The translations under genes were made by a program, and so were the position numbers. Shown here piece after piece: positions 45,799-59,337 of a stretch of 64,000 nucleotides of DNA. A model generated the notes under the pieces. It ran no database searches. It was given only the letters and a program-made list of their open reading frames with translations, and was not told the DNA's origin. The stretch comes from Beroe ovata (Eukaryota; Ctenophora; Nuda; Beroida; Beroidae): assembly GCA_946803715.1 (NCBI GenBank), contig CAMPET010000044.1, positions 147,213 through 211,212 of the forward strand, in the 5' to 3' direction. The stretch's first letter is position 1, and every line of letters starts with the position of its first letter.

Positions 45799-48700
45799 GC
45801 CCGTCATGGTTGAGTGTGTTTGTTGAAAACTCGGCTTGATTGGGCACTGACAGACCGCGGTTAGAGCCATCACTTATCACACCAAAATTGTCGTACATGG
45901 TGCACCTATCGATACATGACATGGCCATGAAAAATACTTTTCCGATTCGATGCAAAGGCTTTCTCCTTTAGGAATTTTACCCATCGCTACATTTCGACGA
46001 CAGCCAATCAGCTTCGTCAGAGTAGATTGTTGTTAATCGGGTGCTACTCTCATGGAAGTTATGTCGGGCGACTTGAGTCTGGTCGATACACACTCAAAAA
46101 CTCTTTAACAATTTCGTTTTACCGCAGCTGCGTTACCATTGGTCAGGAAAGGAGACGGCTATGTATTAGCATAGGTCATGCCCCGTGAAGCGTGACAGCA
46201 AAAAGGTGTCATTTAACATGGTTACCAAGGTGACACATGTGGTGGTGACAGACAGTATCACGTGACACACAAGATAGTTCCTTGTGTTCGGGTATTTCGT
46301 CTTTAGTGTCAATTAGACTTAATTGATTGCACACTTTTATAGGCTCTTGACAAGTGGTGTATGTCTAGAGATTGCGTTCCCCGCGCGTGCGCGCGTGCCC
46401 GAATTATCACCACGGGGGAAGGCGGGTAGATAATGAATCACGGCAACCAATCAAATTGCAGTAACGTGAACCACGTGACATGTGGTGGAAGAAGGGCCGG
46501 CACAGGTGATGAGCGACGGCAGTTTTTGCAGCTGTTGCTATGTGAACCAGATATGTTGTTAGGAGAAATATTGGTCCATTATTCAGGTTACTGACATAAT
46601 ATTGTTGGAACTAGGTACCCATTCAATCCAAATAAAAACTCACATTAATACATTAATGTGAGAAATGACACAATCTGTCTGTTATATCAAATTCTAACAT
46701 TTCCAACAAAATATATTTCTCGTAGGTACTCTTCCCAAGAAAGACCGCTTAAAATCCCTCCTTCGATGCCTGTGCTCATTATTAAATCTTCCACGCAAAT
46801 TCAAAGAATTTGAAAGGTAGGAATTCATGCACCACACAAACCTTTACAGTACTCAAAATTAATCATTTACAGTTAGTCATTACTGTTAATGATTTAATGA
46901 TAGAAATGCAAAGCACACAACACACACACAAATACTATTGATTACCATTTAAATTTTTAGCCCTTATATCATCGATGATAATAAATCTGGCTCGAGCGCG
47001 CCTGCACTAACGCTAATCTCCATGTTCATAGACCAATGCTCACGGAAGTGCTCACAGTATAAGAGTCTTACTACAGAGAGAGTTGTTCACGTGAAGAGAA
47101 AGAAAAGGAGGAGAGGAAATGAAAATACATCTAAATCTCTTTCCTGCTCAGTGATTCAGTACAGGTATAATAGGACCTATAGCTGTAGAGCTGATAAAGA
47201 ATGGAAAATCCCACTGAATTTCCATTTGTTGTACAAGTGGACAGCACAGTGGACTTTTCCGGCTGTAATGACAGTCACTAACTTATGACGGCTACAATGA
47301 CTTTTTCATCCCTCTCCAACCACTTACCAGTACAACTGCTACTGAAAAAGTCAGTAGTAGTAGTGCAACAGCATTATTAACGCTATGTTTTGAGCAGGTA
47401 ATTGATAGTTATTCCGACTAAATGCCGAATAAAAAGTTCATAACTATGATGACCAAGACTTATATTCCGACTAAAAATGTAATGAAAGTTATTCCGCCCA
47501 ATTAAGTTATCATCTAATGACCGTGGTGCGGTTATAGCATATTGAGCTGGCTTATGACATTTCTTCTGGTGGTAAATAACAAATTGTTATTAAAAGTGTG
47601 TCCTCTAACTATTTAAAGCTAACACTAACTCCATGAGTGATCCAATGGCTAAGTACCCAAGTATATACGATACCACAAGAAGTCATTGCTTTCTTCCATT
47701 CCCAAAGCGATTTTATCATCCAGCAGAGGGAACATTTCACACGGAAAGAATGAATTGGACGTCGGATCTTCTGTTCTATGAACGCGAAAATGCTTCATGA
47801 ATACTGGAATGTATGTTATCATAAGTCTCTTTTTGAGAAGGAAAGGGCTGCATAGTGCATGTGTGCTAGAAATTTCTATGAAACTTCGGAAATCTCAGCA
47901 AAATTCTATACATCTATGCATGTTTTCATAAACAAATTTCTCAGCGCTTTGAAAGCCGCAGGTTTGACTAATTGAGTCTAATTGAGCTCGTTGGTTATAG
48001 CACCGACAAATTACCACCTAATTGAGTAGAAATAAGCACGCTCACGCAGGACTTGATTGGGTAAGAACTCCGTACATCTGATTATATTTGGCGGCATTGT
48101 GTCTGGAGTAAAACCCGGAAAACGCACGGAATCACTATATAAAAACGCGCAGATGATCCACAGAGTGGCTATAAAATCGTTCCGAACACAGATTCGAGAG
48201 GAACTGTGAATGTCTGAGAGAACTTATTCAAACTACTTTCTAAAGTCTCATCACGGGTTGCGCAACAATGGCACGACGAACATCTCCGATCTGAAATGGT
48301 CACCAAATGGAGCTCGTAAACACACATTAGAACAACATTAAACGCTGGTAAAAACTGACAACGCAAAAGAGAGACCCGAAGGAGTTTCTTTGTCTTGGAT
48401 TGTCACGTGCGCGCGCGTCACTACAATTAACTGGCGAATCACACGAGGTTCCGACACTCGCGTGACCAAAGCAACAGGTCACGTGACCTTGGCAATGTGT
48501 CACGTGACGTTACCAGCGAGACCCGTGATAATCGAGTCGAGATGAACAGAAGCGTTCGTACACACATCGGACGACGGCTGTTGTGTAAATAGCTTTGGAG
48601 AAAAAGGGTAATAAACAAACTTTAGATAGGAGAAGATAATTTGAGACAACCCCAAGTTACAAAGACTCGTGTTGAAAAATTGATGACGAAAATATCATCC

Positions 48701-49541
48701 GTATAATAATCGTCAGTAGAATTAAGTCCAATTAGCGTCAATCACCGATTTTGAAGCAAAAACATAGAATTCTGATCATAAAAGTTGACGTACATTTGAA
48801 CATCTATCAACTTGTTTATTGCGGTTTCAAATTGTTAGGATTCAATGAGGTTTCCCCACGTTCAAACCTTGGCACTGATCACACGCGAGTAAAACAGTGC
48901 TTGAAAACAGCAGTTAAACCTGCATTATAACCATCGACAATTAATGAACCTATCGGTAGCGGACCATAGAAAAAGTGTAATCGTTCTCTGCTATTTCTTT
49001 ATGTGGGGGTTTATAACTAGGTGAGGGAGGGGAGAGGGTTAATCGGTGTTTTTGTAGTTATCCAACAATAGGAACAAACTGGAAGCCATATCCTTCAGGG
49101 AGGCGTAACACGCTCATATTCTGTAACTTTTACACCATTCCCATACCGGTATATATATAGACATCAATTATGCCCCAAATATATGTATTATTTTGTTGAA
49201 AAGTGACCCATTTAAAACACCCATATGCGAGGAGTTTATATATTTCTATGAAGATAGCAAAACAGCCACTGGATAATCGCACGCGTGTACGTCTTTATGT
49301 TGGCTAAAAATTCGGCCGGTGACGAAGAGGGAACTGGCCGCGTGTCGCAAAACAGAATTCCCGGGGCAAGAATAGGTATTGCATGTGTCGAGAGAAAAGA
49401 AGAAAAATTTTGAAAGGCTAGCATTGTATAAATCATGAGCATCGCAGGCCGCAGCCCCCAAAAATGAAAATCGATGCTCAAACCAGCGCCTAATAAAGCA
49501 AGGTCGTTGACAGCATATGGACCCTGAAAAAGTTGGTTGTT

Positions 49542-50015
49542 CATTATGAAGCGCTCGCAATTATTCCACATCAGACGAATAAGGGTCACATTCTATACAA
49601 ACATACAAAATGGGCCAATCCGAGTGAGGGCATAATTTTGGTCACAAAATTCAGAACAATAATTACTGTCGTTGGAATCTTGCAGGTCTCAAACAGGCTC
49701 AGGCTCCTAATCCCAATGGGCAACCGACTCCCAGTCCCACACACACAGTACACACACACACACCCACACACCCANCATTATGAAGCGCTCGCAATTATTC
49801 CACATCAGACAAATAAGGGTCACATTCTATACAAACATACAGAATGGGCCAATCCGAATGAGGGCTTAATTTTGGTCACAAAATTCACAACAATAATTAT
49901 TGTCGTTGGAATCTTGCAGGTCTCAAACAGGCTCCTAATCCCAATGGGCAACTGACTCCCACACACACACACACAGTACACACAGTACACACACACACCC
50001 ACACACCCACACACA
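49542..50015. repeat. Tandem duplicate of about 230 bp across a single N (probable assembly artefact)
   Basis: Sequence from 49542 (CATTATGAAGCGCTCGCAAT) to 49774 is repeated from 49776 with a few substitutions and small indels. Both copies end in CA microsatellite, and an N sits exactly between them at 49775. This is the pattern of two allelic contig ends placed side by side. Confidence 0.85.
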
Positions 50016-50230
50016 CAGAGGGGAACGGTGAAACAACAAAAAAACTCCAAATTAGATTACAAAAACGATTATGTAGCAAGAAATTACCGTCTTTGTCAAT
50101 CTTCTCAGTACAATTTGCACGTCGCGCGCGCGCAAAGCTCGCCATCATGAAACCACCCATCATCATTGTATTTGGCGCTGTCCCGTATCTTTAGATAACT
50201 GTAAAAACACGGCGATATATCCTATCTCCA

Positions 50231-50250
50231 GCCCCCCNCCCCCCCCCCCC
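50231..50250. repeat. Poly-C run with single N
   Basis: A C homopolymer interrupted by N at 50238; true length uncertain. Confidence 0.85.
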
Positions 50251-52111
50251 GTGTTTCACGGTCTCCTCTAACAACCTCTAATTCCCCTCCCCATTTTTTG
50301 TGCGATTGTGTTATCGTCATGTCGCCTGTGATCATGGTTCCCTCAGTAACAACGATTAGTAACCCTATTTTTTGGAGGGATCGCCTGATCACGTGCAATT
50401 TGGGGGACCGCGCGGCTTCAAAGACCAGGTTCAGATATGACGAACACTTCTCATCTACAAGGAAATCTGAACCATAATAATTGATAGCTAAAATAGAAGA
50501 AAGTAAAGCTCCCGTGAGCTCTGGATGATGAAAAAATTAAAAACTAAGCTCACTTCTTAGGTCATGGCGTTGGCAAATTATTCACACATCATTTCTATGC
50601 TTAGAACCACTGTAAACATAGCCGATTCTTTGCTCATGAAGACAAACTTATGACTCTCCTTAATAGATTATGTCGGTCAACTCCACACAAAACACAATGA
50701 TCAAAATTCACAGGAGTCTGAACTCTGAATTATAGTGAAGTGTGAGTTCACACTTAATAGTGCTATCTCTATATTATAGTGGAGCCTTTATTCTAATCAA
50801 GTTCTCTTGTTTAATCTAGGAATTCGACAAGAAAATTAGACCATGGGTCATGTGCATTGCGTAAAAGACATGAGAAGAATTAGAGGTGTTTTCAAGCCTG
50901 AACCCCATGTATCACAGCACTGCGCGAGTGTTTTTAATCGACGAAGTGAATGAGAAGACTGCATTGATTCACCGTAATTATTCTCGAATTATACGGGGTC
51001 ACGTGACATTGCCCCTGGCCAATCAGACATGAGGAGGTGAGTTGTTTTGACCAATGAAGTGTGCGTTGGCCCTCACAAGTGCACTGCGCTATCGCATGAT
51101 CCGCTGTCAATCGCATGATTTCGTTTTTGTGCGAGTGTAATTTCACAACACTAGATTGGTACGCCATGGAGGGTTATAAGGTAACAATAAGATGAGATTG
51201 GGCTGGACTTATGGGTAGGAGGAGTAGTTTGAAATCTCGAAAAGGAACAGCTCAGAGCCAATATAATTAAGTCCAATTGTAGTTTGGCTAGTCGAAGCTA
51301 CACGTTTCGAGGTGCCGTGAAGGACCTCCACAATCATAGAGATCGCTCATCGATGATGTAAAGATGTGATAATTCCATGGAGAGACTGCCGCAGTGTGCC
51401 ACCTATTATTTTGGTTGTGTTTGTGGTAGACGTTCCCTCAGATTCACTCCTTTTTCCTCACGCTCCTATAATTGTATTCACTGTCCGAATTACTGGGAAT
51501 AAAATGAGAAAACTAAGGCACTGCTTTTCACATGAACATGATTATTGCACCGGTCTACTAGAGAATAATTCGGTTTAGGGGTTTAAACGATTCCTTACAG
51601 GGATTAATAAATACCCGTCACTTATTATAATCATTTATCAATCGAACATGCATAACACGACGATAATCACATGATTTTCGAAAGCTCCTGACTTGAAGTT
51701 AATCGTTTTGAACTAACTCTATAACATATCAGCTTTATTCATGTCAGGTTCAAGTCTTAACTACTATAATTGATCCGCCGCTCTCAAAAATCCCAACCCA
51801 TGGACAGCAAGCACGGACTAAATGGCCTAAACTATGTTCTGCCCTTACCGATATCATCTTGAAATAGGTTCCCTTCTACTCGATAACATTACAGCTAATT
51901 ATAGAGTAGCATACGGTAGTGAAATTGACCCAGAGCAATACGAAATGTGGCTGAAGTGGAAGTGGTAGTAAATTCTTTCTGACAGACACATGCCCACTAA
52001 CTTCCAGACAGCACCTACAGCCTTGTTGCAGGTCTTTGATATCAATACAGACAGTTATCTCAGGGATGTCTCGCTTGTTGCCCATAATGACATGTAATAG
52101 ACAACTATCTG

Positions 52112-52140
52112 GAGTGTGTGTGTGTGTGTGTGTGTGTGNN

Positions 52141-52173
<33 letters not shown>
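52112..52173. repeat. TG microsatellite with two Ns
   Basis: Nearly perfect (TG)n on both sides of NN at 52139-52140. Confidence 0.92.
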
Positions 52174-52174
<1 letters not shown>

Positions 52175-54490
52175 GAAGTTTCGTCAGAACACGATCTGCA
52201 GTCTTCCTGTTGCCGACACAATGGGAAGTCTCTGACCAGACAGATGATCGTTTCGGCTCTATAGAATTTATCGGATTCTTCCATCTTTTGATCGGTAATT
52301 TACAAGAATTTCTCGATTAGCAATGGTGGAAATCAGTAGATTTGGTATAGCGTTGAAGACACACGATGGGAGTAATAATGGTTCAATATAAAGTGAACCA
52401 TTTCTTGCGTGATACGTCAGACATCCTGTCTATATTGTCGGGCATTGTCCAAAATAGGAACGTGCATAGGGTCAGGTGGAATTCATCGGCATAACTCAGT
52501 AATAAACAGAATGAGGGATGAAATGTCAAAAGCAAGATGAGAAAATAGGGATGATTCTAAGATGAGAGAAATGAGACGAAACCAGCGACAGAATAGGCTA
52601 CTAAAAACATCCTCTCATTCAAAAACGGTGATGATTCAACCGGTGATGGTGAATCTTTTGTTAAAAACAAAAATGGTTAAAACATATTCGTTATGCTTGG
52701 ACAAAGCTCAAAGGGTTATAATATTGCATGTGGATGTTAAAAATTGACCCAAATTCGCCCAGAAAAAGTTAACCCCTTGACAACAAAGGTATCGTTTAGA
52801 GCGAATTCCGGATTCAAATAATGACATGCGTTACCACGAACCTTTTAGTCTGACCGCTGACGATGATAACCGGATTCCCAGCAACTTTTCGGTCGCGAAT
52901 ATACCGCATCATACAACACGTTCCACAATATTTGGACCAATGCCAACACGGGATGCGATCACGTGACCACACCCACAATGGTCTAGCAGATTCCCCCGGG
53001 CTAATATGTATTCCCCCGGGTTTCCCGAATATTTTTGGGGTAAACGTGGCCCCCTTATGATAATGTGATGGAAGTGCAAAAGTGCAAAGGACGTGTGCAG
53101 GATGAGAGAGCGTAACTTTAAATATTGCGGCCGGGACTGCTTGAGGGTGGAATCACTTGCAAAAGAGGGAAATATAATATACTGAGGGGGTGAGGTGTCA
53201 ATTATTATGAAGGAGCAGGATGTGTGTGGTGATAAACACGATGCATTATCATACCCGCATATTGAACAAAGTTAAACTCAGTTCCTCCATGTTTGCAGGG
53301 GGTTTCTACATATAGTGAGGAATAATAACATGGGCCTGAGTCGCGATCGCGATATTGCAACCACAGTTCGGCAACGCTGATCAACAACTCGAATGCAGGG
53401 GGAGAATTCCAAGCGCATTTTCAGATTTTTAGAACTCTGAGATCATGCAAAACTGAGATATAATCCGTTTGAATCGTGAGAAGTGCATATCTATAGTGAC
53501 AACGACTAAAGATCGGGGAAAACAGAATTGAGAGTGATGCTACTGTTTGATAATTTCTTACCAAGTTCTAAGTCATGTAATACAGAACAACAGCATTCAT
53601 TTCCGAAACAGGACTAAATTTCAGGATTCACTTTTCGTCACTTTCTATATTTCCTTTAATAGCCGAGGTCTAGAAAAAGAGAAAATCGGACATAAAAGGG
53701 TGATTGGGTTCGCGATCGAGTTGAAATTCAAATTATCGGCTTTTTAAGACCGCAATAATTTGTAAGTCGTGTAACATTGACCATTATTCGTGATAGAACG
53801 AGAAGATTTATTACCAAAATCATAAGGGGCGACAAATGAGTCGCGCGAGCTCGCGACAAATTTAACCGAAAAGATCAGCGAGTTCCCCTCAAATGAGAAC
53901 AAAATTTCATACGCTGGCAAAAATATAACTCCGAGAATAGAGTTTAGTTCATAGAAGAATGAGTTAAGTTGGGTCAGATGGCTGCCATACGCTGGGATAA
54001 TAAGGTAAATAAGATTAGGTAGTCCTGGGTGCATGATTTGAAATACCAATTCTAGTGTCAATCTCACGATAGTCTCTAATAATCCTGCAATACATAACAC
54101 ACCATCCCCAGACCCAAGCAAAATTCATTTCCACCCTGGCATCCTACACACGAGTGCTCAGTTTCTATTATGTGGAATGTCTCCACTCTAACGGAGATGG
54201 ACATCATATCTATTGATCCCCTCCTGCCTTCATGCGTCAGCGCGTGGTTTAAAACAAAAACATCAAATTCCTCAAGACAAGACAATTTGCTTTCGTCGCC
54301 CAACGTCAGTGCCATAGTCAACTCTACGGACAGGACAGATGGATGCAACAGGCACAAAATACATATTGATGTATAACTTTACATGATAAAACGACGATAG
54401 AAAACATATACCAGAGAAAGATCAATGTCATGAATTCGGCGTTGATCAGAATTCAGAATTAGCCAACTGCAGCAGCTCTATGATATTATG

Positions 54491-54535
54491 GTCATCTATT
54501 ATAATAGCGACCAGATCGCTATTATAATAGATGAC
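54491..54535. repeat. Perfect 20-bp inverted repeat (hairpin)
   Basis: GTCATCTATTATAATAGCGA at 54491-54510 is followed by a 5-base CCAGA loop and its exact reverse complement at 54516-54535. The stem is symmetrical and isolated; no terminator, tRNA or element context is visible. Confidence 0.95.
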
Positions 54536-56050
54536 AGATAGACGGCGTTCATAAAGGTATCTTTTGGCTACATTTATCATGATGTCCGTATATCATCAGA
54601 CGAATGGAAAACCTAAACTCTACAAAAGTCGAGGTGGACGTTATCTGATCCAAGCACAAAGGATTGGTATCTTTTATATGGCATGCGATATTTCGATCAA
54701 CTCTGATCAACAAAACGATATCACAATTGCAATCGTCCTTGTCACCGAGAGATGATAACTGGGGAGGGTGAAAACACGCATATTCTATCACAAGATCTAT
54801 GAAACATCATTAAATTTGATTTGATTGCACATAGCCCGGTATTTAACGTTTATCTACATCAGAACAAAATTATCATCAGAGAAACAATAAACGCACATGC
54901 ACACGTATCACAATGCCATTGTGTTGGAGGTTTAAATAGCGAATTTGTCAGATGAATTTTTGATTGGATGTCAGATTTGTCAGGCATGTTTTTGATTGGT
55001 TGACTCAGATCTGAGGACAATGAGCTCAGATACACGTGAACGATGAAATGGTAGAGGTGATAAGTGGGCGTGGTCAAGAGAGGGGGTTCTCCAATGATAA
55101 TATCTATCCCACAACACAAGAAATTTGTTGAGGGCATGAAGTGAATAAATATTGCGAACTCCCACGGACCTCAACTTGCGCCCCCCTGATGAATAATGAA
55201 TATAATGATAGAAAAATGCTCTGATAATATAGAGATAGTTGTACAAATGTCATCCCGCCCATGGTCACCTGTCTATAACAGAGTTTTCATATCGCCACGC
55301 AGAACAATAGATCCGGGATTTGGGCTATCGAGAGAGAGAGTGAACGCCATGATGCACCATACACCCACGGGAGAAAGAGAGGCAAACTGATTTTAAACCC
55401 CTTTTGTTTGCATGAGTGTCACGTGACTGACAGACGCCGATATTATTAGTTGATTTGAATGAAAAAGGCCGGAGGATCATGGTGGAAAACGCAGGTGTGA
55501 AAGACGATTATATATAATACTGATGAATATTAACGGTAGGTACTACTACTCGTGCCCGATTCAGACCGGGCGTTTATATCACCATGGTAACAGTTGACCA
55601 ATCGGCGAGCAGGATATCGGCGTTTAGACAAACACGTGACCAACGGGCACACTGAGGGAGGGGAGGACGCTCATTTGCTTATGAATTAAATAAAGGCCGA
55701 TTTATAATTCCACCGATTATCGGCAATTACTGACATTTTCGAATTTGCATGAGAAGGGGGACGATGGGTTTAGCTTGCGAGGGTGAGAGAACAGGGGCGG
55801 AGGACAAAAGAGGGAATGAGTAGGGGTGTCTGAACGAAGAGAGGGTGGGGGAATTGATTTGTATATATGTTTAACAAGAGTTTTTCATCGGTTGTAGTTC
55901 AGTACTGTAGACGGATTGTTTGCATATTGAGATTCCTTGTCTCGTTAATAGTATAGGAGGGAGGGAGGGGAGGGAGGATCATGATAGGAGTCGATAATAC
56001 ATATGTTCACCCTGCAGCCCTATCACATAGGTCTACAGGTGCATCAAGAA

Positions 56051-56140
56051 CCAACCACACACAGACACTCAACTTCGTACAGACACTCAACTCCACACAG
56101 ACACTCAACTTCATACAGACACTCAACCTCATACACACAG
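56051..56140. repeat. 18-bp minisatellite
   Basis: Four to five copies of ACAGACACTCAACTTCAT with small changes. The period is a multiple of three, which explains the open frame across it. Confidence 0.85.
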
Positions 56141-56738
56141 TTCGGGCTTCAAATCATACACTCCTGACACTTGCGACAATTTAGAGGATTTTTCTGAGAT
56201 TTTGTCATTGCGATTAATATGCCAAATAATATGGTGCAATGAATTGGAATATGTGAAATCATGATGTGAACTTTGGGTAGTTTACTAAGGTTGAGGTCTC
56301 AGTGGGTTGGTTGAAGGTGACGTAACCACAACTCAACCAAGATAAAGCAATTGAACTAAGCAAAATCTTCGTTCACACACGACGATCTCAAGGTGCTATT
56401 CAACCAACCTATCAGTTAGCAGAAGAAAGCAAACACAAGCTTATTTTTCAATTAAATCTATATAGCTATCACGCTCCAATTATCCTAGAGAACGAGAATA
56501 ATGACTAATGTAATATCAGAGAATGAGGAAGGGGAAGCGACTGGTACTATGGATGACAATGAGTTTTTGCGCTTCCCACTATTGATCCTATCCGCTGGGA
56601 AAACCGACTAATGACACGCCCCTCCCCACACACACAATATGTATAGTGAAGATCGGCCATGCGTTCGTCGTGGTATATCCCCATCTCGTTGTGGCTTCAA
56701 AAATTAAATTCCTGGAATAATTGTGGGATCATGGAGCT

Positions 56739-56841
56739 GTGTGTGTGTGTGCGTGTGTGTGTGTGNNNNNNNNNNNNNNNNNNNNNNNNNNNNNNNNNNN
56801 NNNNNNNNNNNNNNNNNNNNNNNNNNNNNNNNNNNNNNNNN
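56739..56841. repeat. TG microsatellite running into a 76-N gap
   Basis: (TG)n from about 56739, then Ns at 56766-56841. Repeat length and flank are unresolved. Confidence 0.9.
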
Positions 56842-59274
56842 ATTGAGAGCTGATTACCGTGTATGCCTGAGAATATCGCGAGACGCGAGTCAAGCAGAAA
56901 ACGTAGCGAACACGCCCAATAAATATGGCGTTTTCGATGACAACTTCACCATTTCACATCGTGTCCGAGACGAATAACCGGGAGCCGGGAGGGCGTGTGC
57001 TATCGGGGTGGATTGTGATTTCCACCAAAAAATCAGAGTCGGGCACCGCCCTGAGGTGATGTATTACAACACGCTATATAATCGGGACCACAAACTAATA
57101 ACATGCGTGTCGATTGAAAAACCTCAGACTCGTGTGAGGATTACGTTTATAATTTGACTCGTGATTTTACAAAAACTGTGTCTGAAAATAAACAGTTTGT
57201 ATGTGGGTTTGAGTTGCCAAGGAAATATGATAATATGACATGCGAAATATTGGAGTTGTTTGACCGCAAAAAGCTCCCCTCCTCCTTTGGTTGAACAAAA
57301 TGTGGGGAATCCTAAATTTTGGAATGAATGATGTGAAATTTCAATTCCAATTTAAATCAAAAAGTCAAACTGCGAAACGCGCCACACTTATATAGATTAT
57401 TTTACATGCTATCAAATAACTTTAAAAGGATTTGTTTGTTATTCAAAAAGAGTGGACATGTTTTTAGTCCCGGCAATTTGTAAGCACTTTTGAACAAACC
57501 AAATAAAAACTTATTCCGCGGATGGTTGGTAATGGTTTGTTAAAGTGGCATTCGGACGCCAGGTCAGGCTCCCAAAATGAGTGTGAACTGTTCGGGTTTG
57601 CTGTACCACAACCCGTGATAATGCACGTGCAACGCGCGCAGGTCACGTGCCACCACGCAACCAATGGGATGTTGCTGGGCGAAAAATATATCGATGTTAA
57701 TTTAGCAAGCTTTTAGGATGGATTTAACGAGATTTTCAACTTACAGTTTGGAAAAGTATGCGTACATGACTACAAGGTCACATATCATAATGTGTAGCAT
57801 AGGTAACATGACGTTACAAACATGAGGAACATATCTGTTTTCAAATCATTTGAAATGGTCATGTCTCATCTCAAAAAATTCTTGGCGACCATGGACCCCA
57901 CACTCAGGACCTAATTAATTTTGTCCCCCTCGGTAACCTCTATTTAATTAATAAGCAGCAAAAACAATTTCCTATGCGTCTACTACTGCACGCGAGTTCG
58001 AAAATCGCGTTTTTCAGACTTCAAGATCAGGTTACACGAAAACAGTCGTGTGAAACGCTAATCGGAATCACAGACTAAACATAAATCCTCTCGCTACTTA
58101 GGACAATCTAGCCTCAAAAAGGATTGCCGCTCAAGGTGCGATGATTAAAGTTCTGTTTAAAAACTTTTAAACCACTCAAGGTCTCGCTAAACACAATGTA
58201 ACACCTTAAAAAATTTAGAACCACTCAAGTTGTCGCGATGTTGCACGTGACCATTGCTAAGTAGTCACGTTGTACCCTACAAGACGTGCCATTGGCGGAT
58301 CTTCCTCGAAACCGCCATTATATCAACTGCCCCTCACTGCATGATGTTTTTGAAATTTTCACAAAACTTGAATTTGATTGAACTTGACATGCACCAAATG
58401 TTATATACTTGATATAGCTTGAGGCAAAATAAACGCACATTTCCAAACATTGGAGGGAGAAATGGAGGGGGTATTGTAGAGCTGAACAAGGTTAGTAAAC
58501 AACGCGTTACCATGGCAACACACGTCACATAGCCCTGCACCTTACTGTTGTCACGTGACTGTACTTTTGTCACGTGATATGCAATCAATGATAACAGAGT
58601 GCACAACACGCTTTCGATAACTCATAACTGCTGTCTATCATCTACACAATGGAGGGAAATAAGCGAGTTTTAGCGAAAACTGCACGAATGTCGAATATAT
58701 CGGTCGTCTAGAGCTACTTAAGTAGAATTGGGATACAAAAACTTTGTATTATAAGATTTAAATGAGTTTTATGCTAATGGCAATATCTTTAATATATTCG
58801 AATGGAATCAGAGAGCAGCGATACTAAGACGTAAGAGGGCGTCGCCTGATTATGGACAAAGTAAAGATTTGAAAACAATGAAATGAACAAAGGGTATTCT
58901 ATAGTTTTTAGCCGTTGAAGAAATAGTATTTCATTAAAATAGTTTATTAAAGGAACAGTTTTATTTAAGGATTAGTTTTATCAACGGAATAGCAAAACGA
59001 TGATGGAAGAAAAAGATTCACCCCTAATAATGAATGAAAATTCATATTACTGGAATTTGAATGTAACGTGAATGAGATAAGGACACATTCCATTGAAAAG
59101 CGCTGGCATGTCTATTTTTGAGTGTAAGAGCCACGAATTCACTGTTTCAGCAACAACTTCGAAAATTTATGAATACTTCCACGATGAGAAAATAAAATGA
59201 ACACATATTTTCGTAGGAAATAGGTACGTAATTTACAAAGGAATGGTTCATGAAAATTTAGGTAATATGCAAAC

Positions 59275-59337
59275 AAACACGGACACAGACACAACCACAA
59301 ACACACACACACACTTACACACACACAGTCACACACA
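59275..59337. repeat. CA-rich microsatellite
   Basis: ACACGGACACAGACACAACC grades into (AC)n. The frame on the opposite strand is a repeat artefact. Confidence 0.85.
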
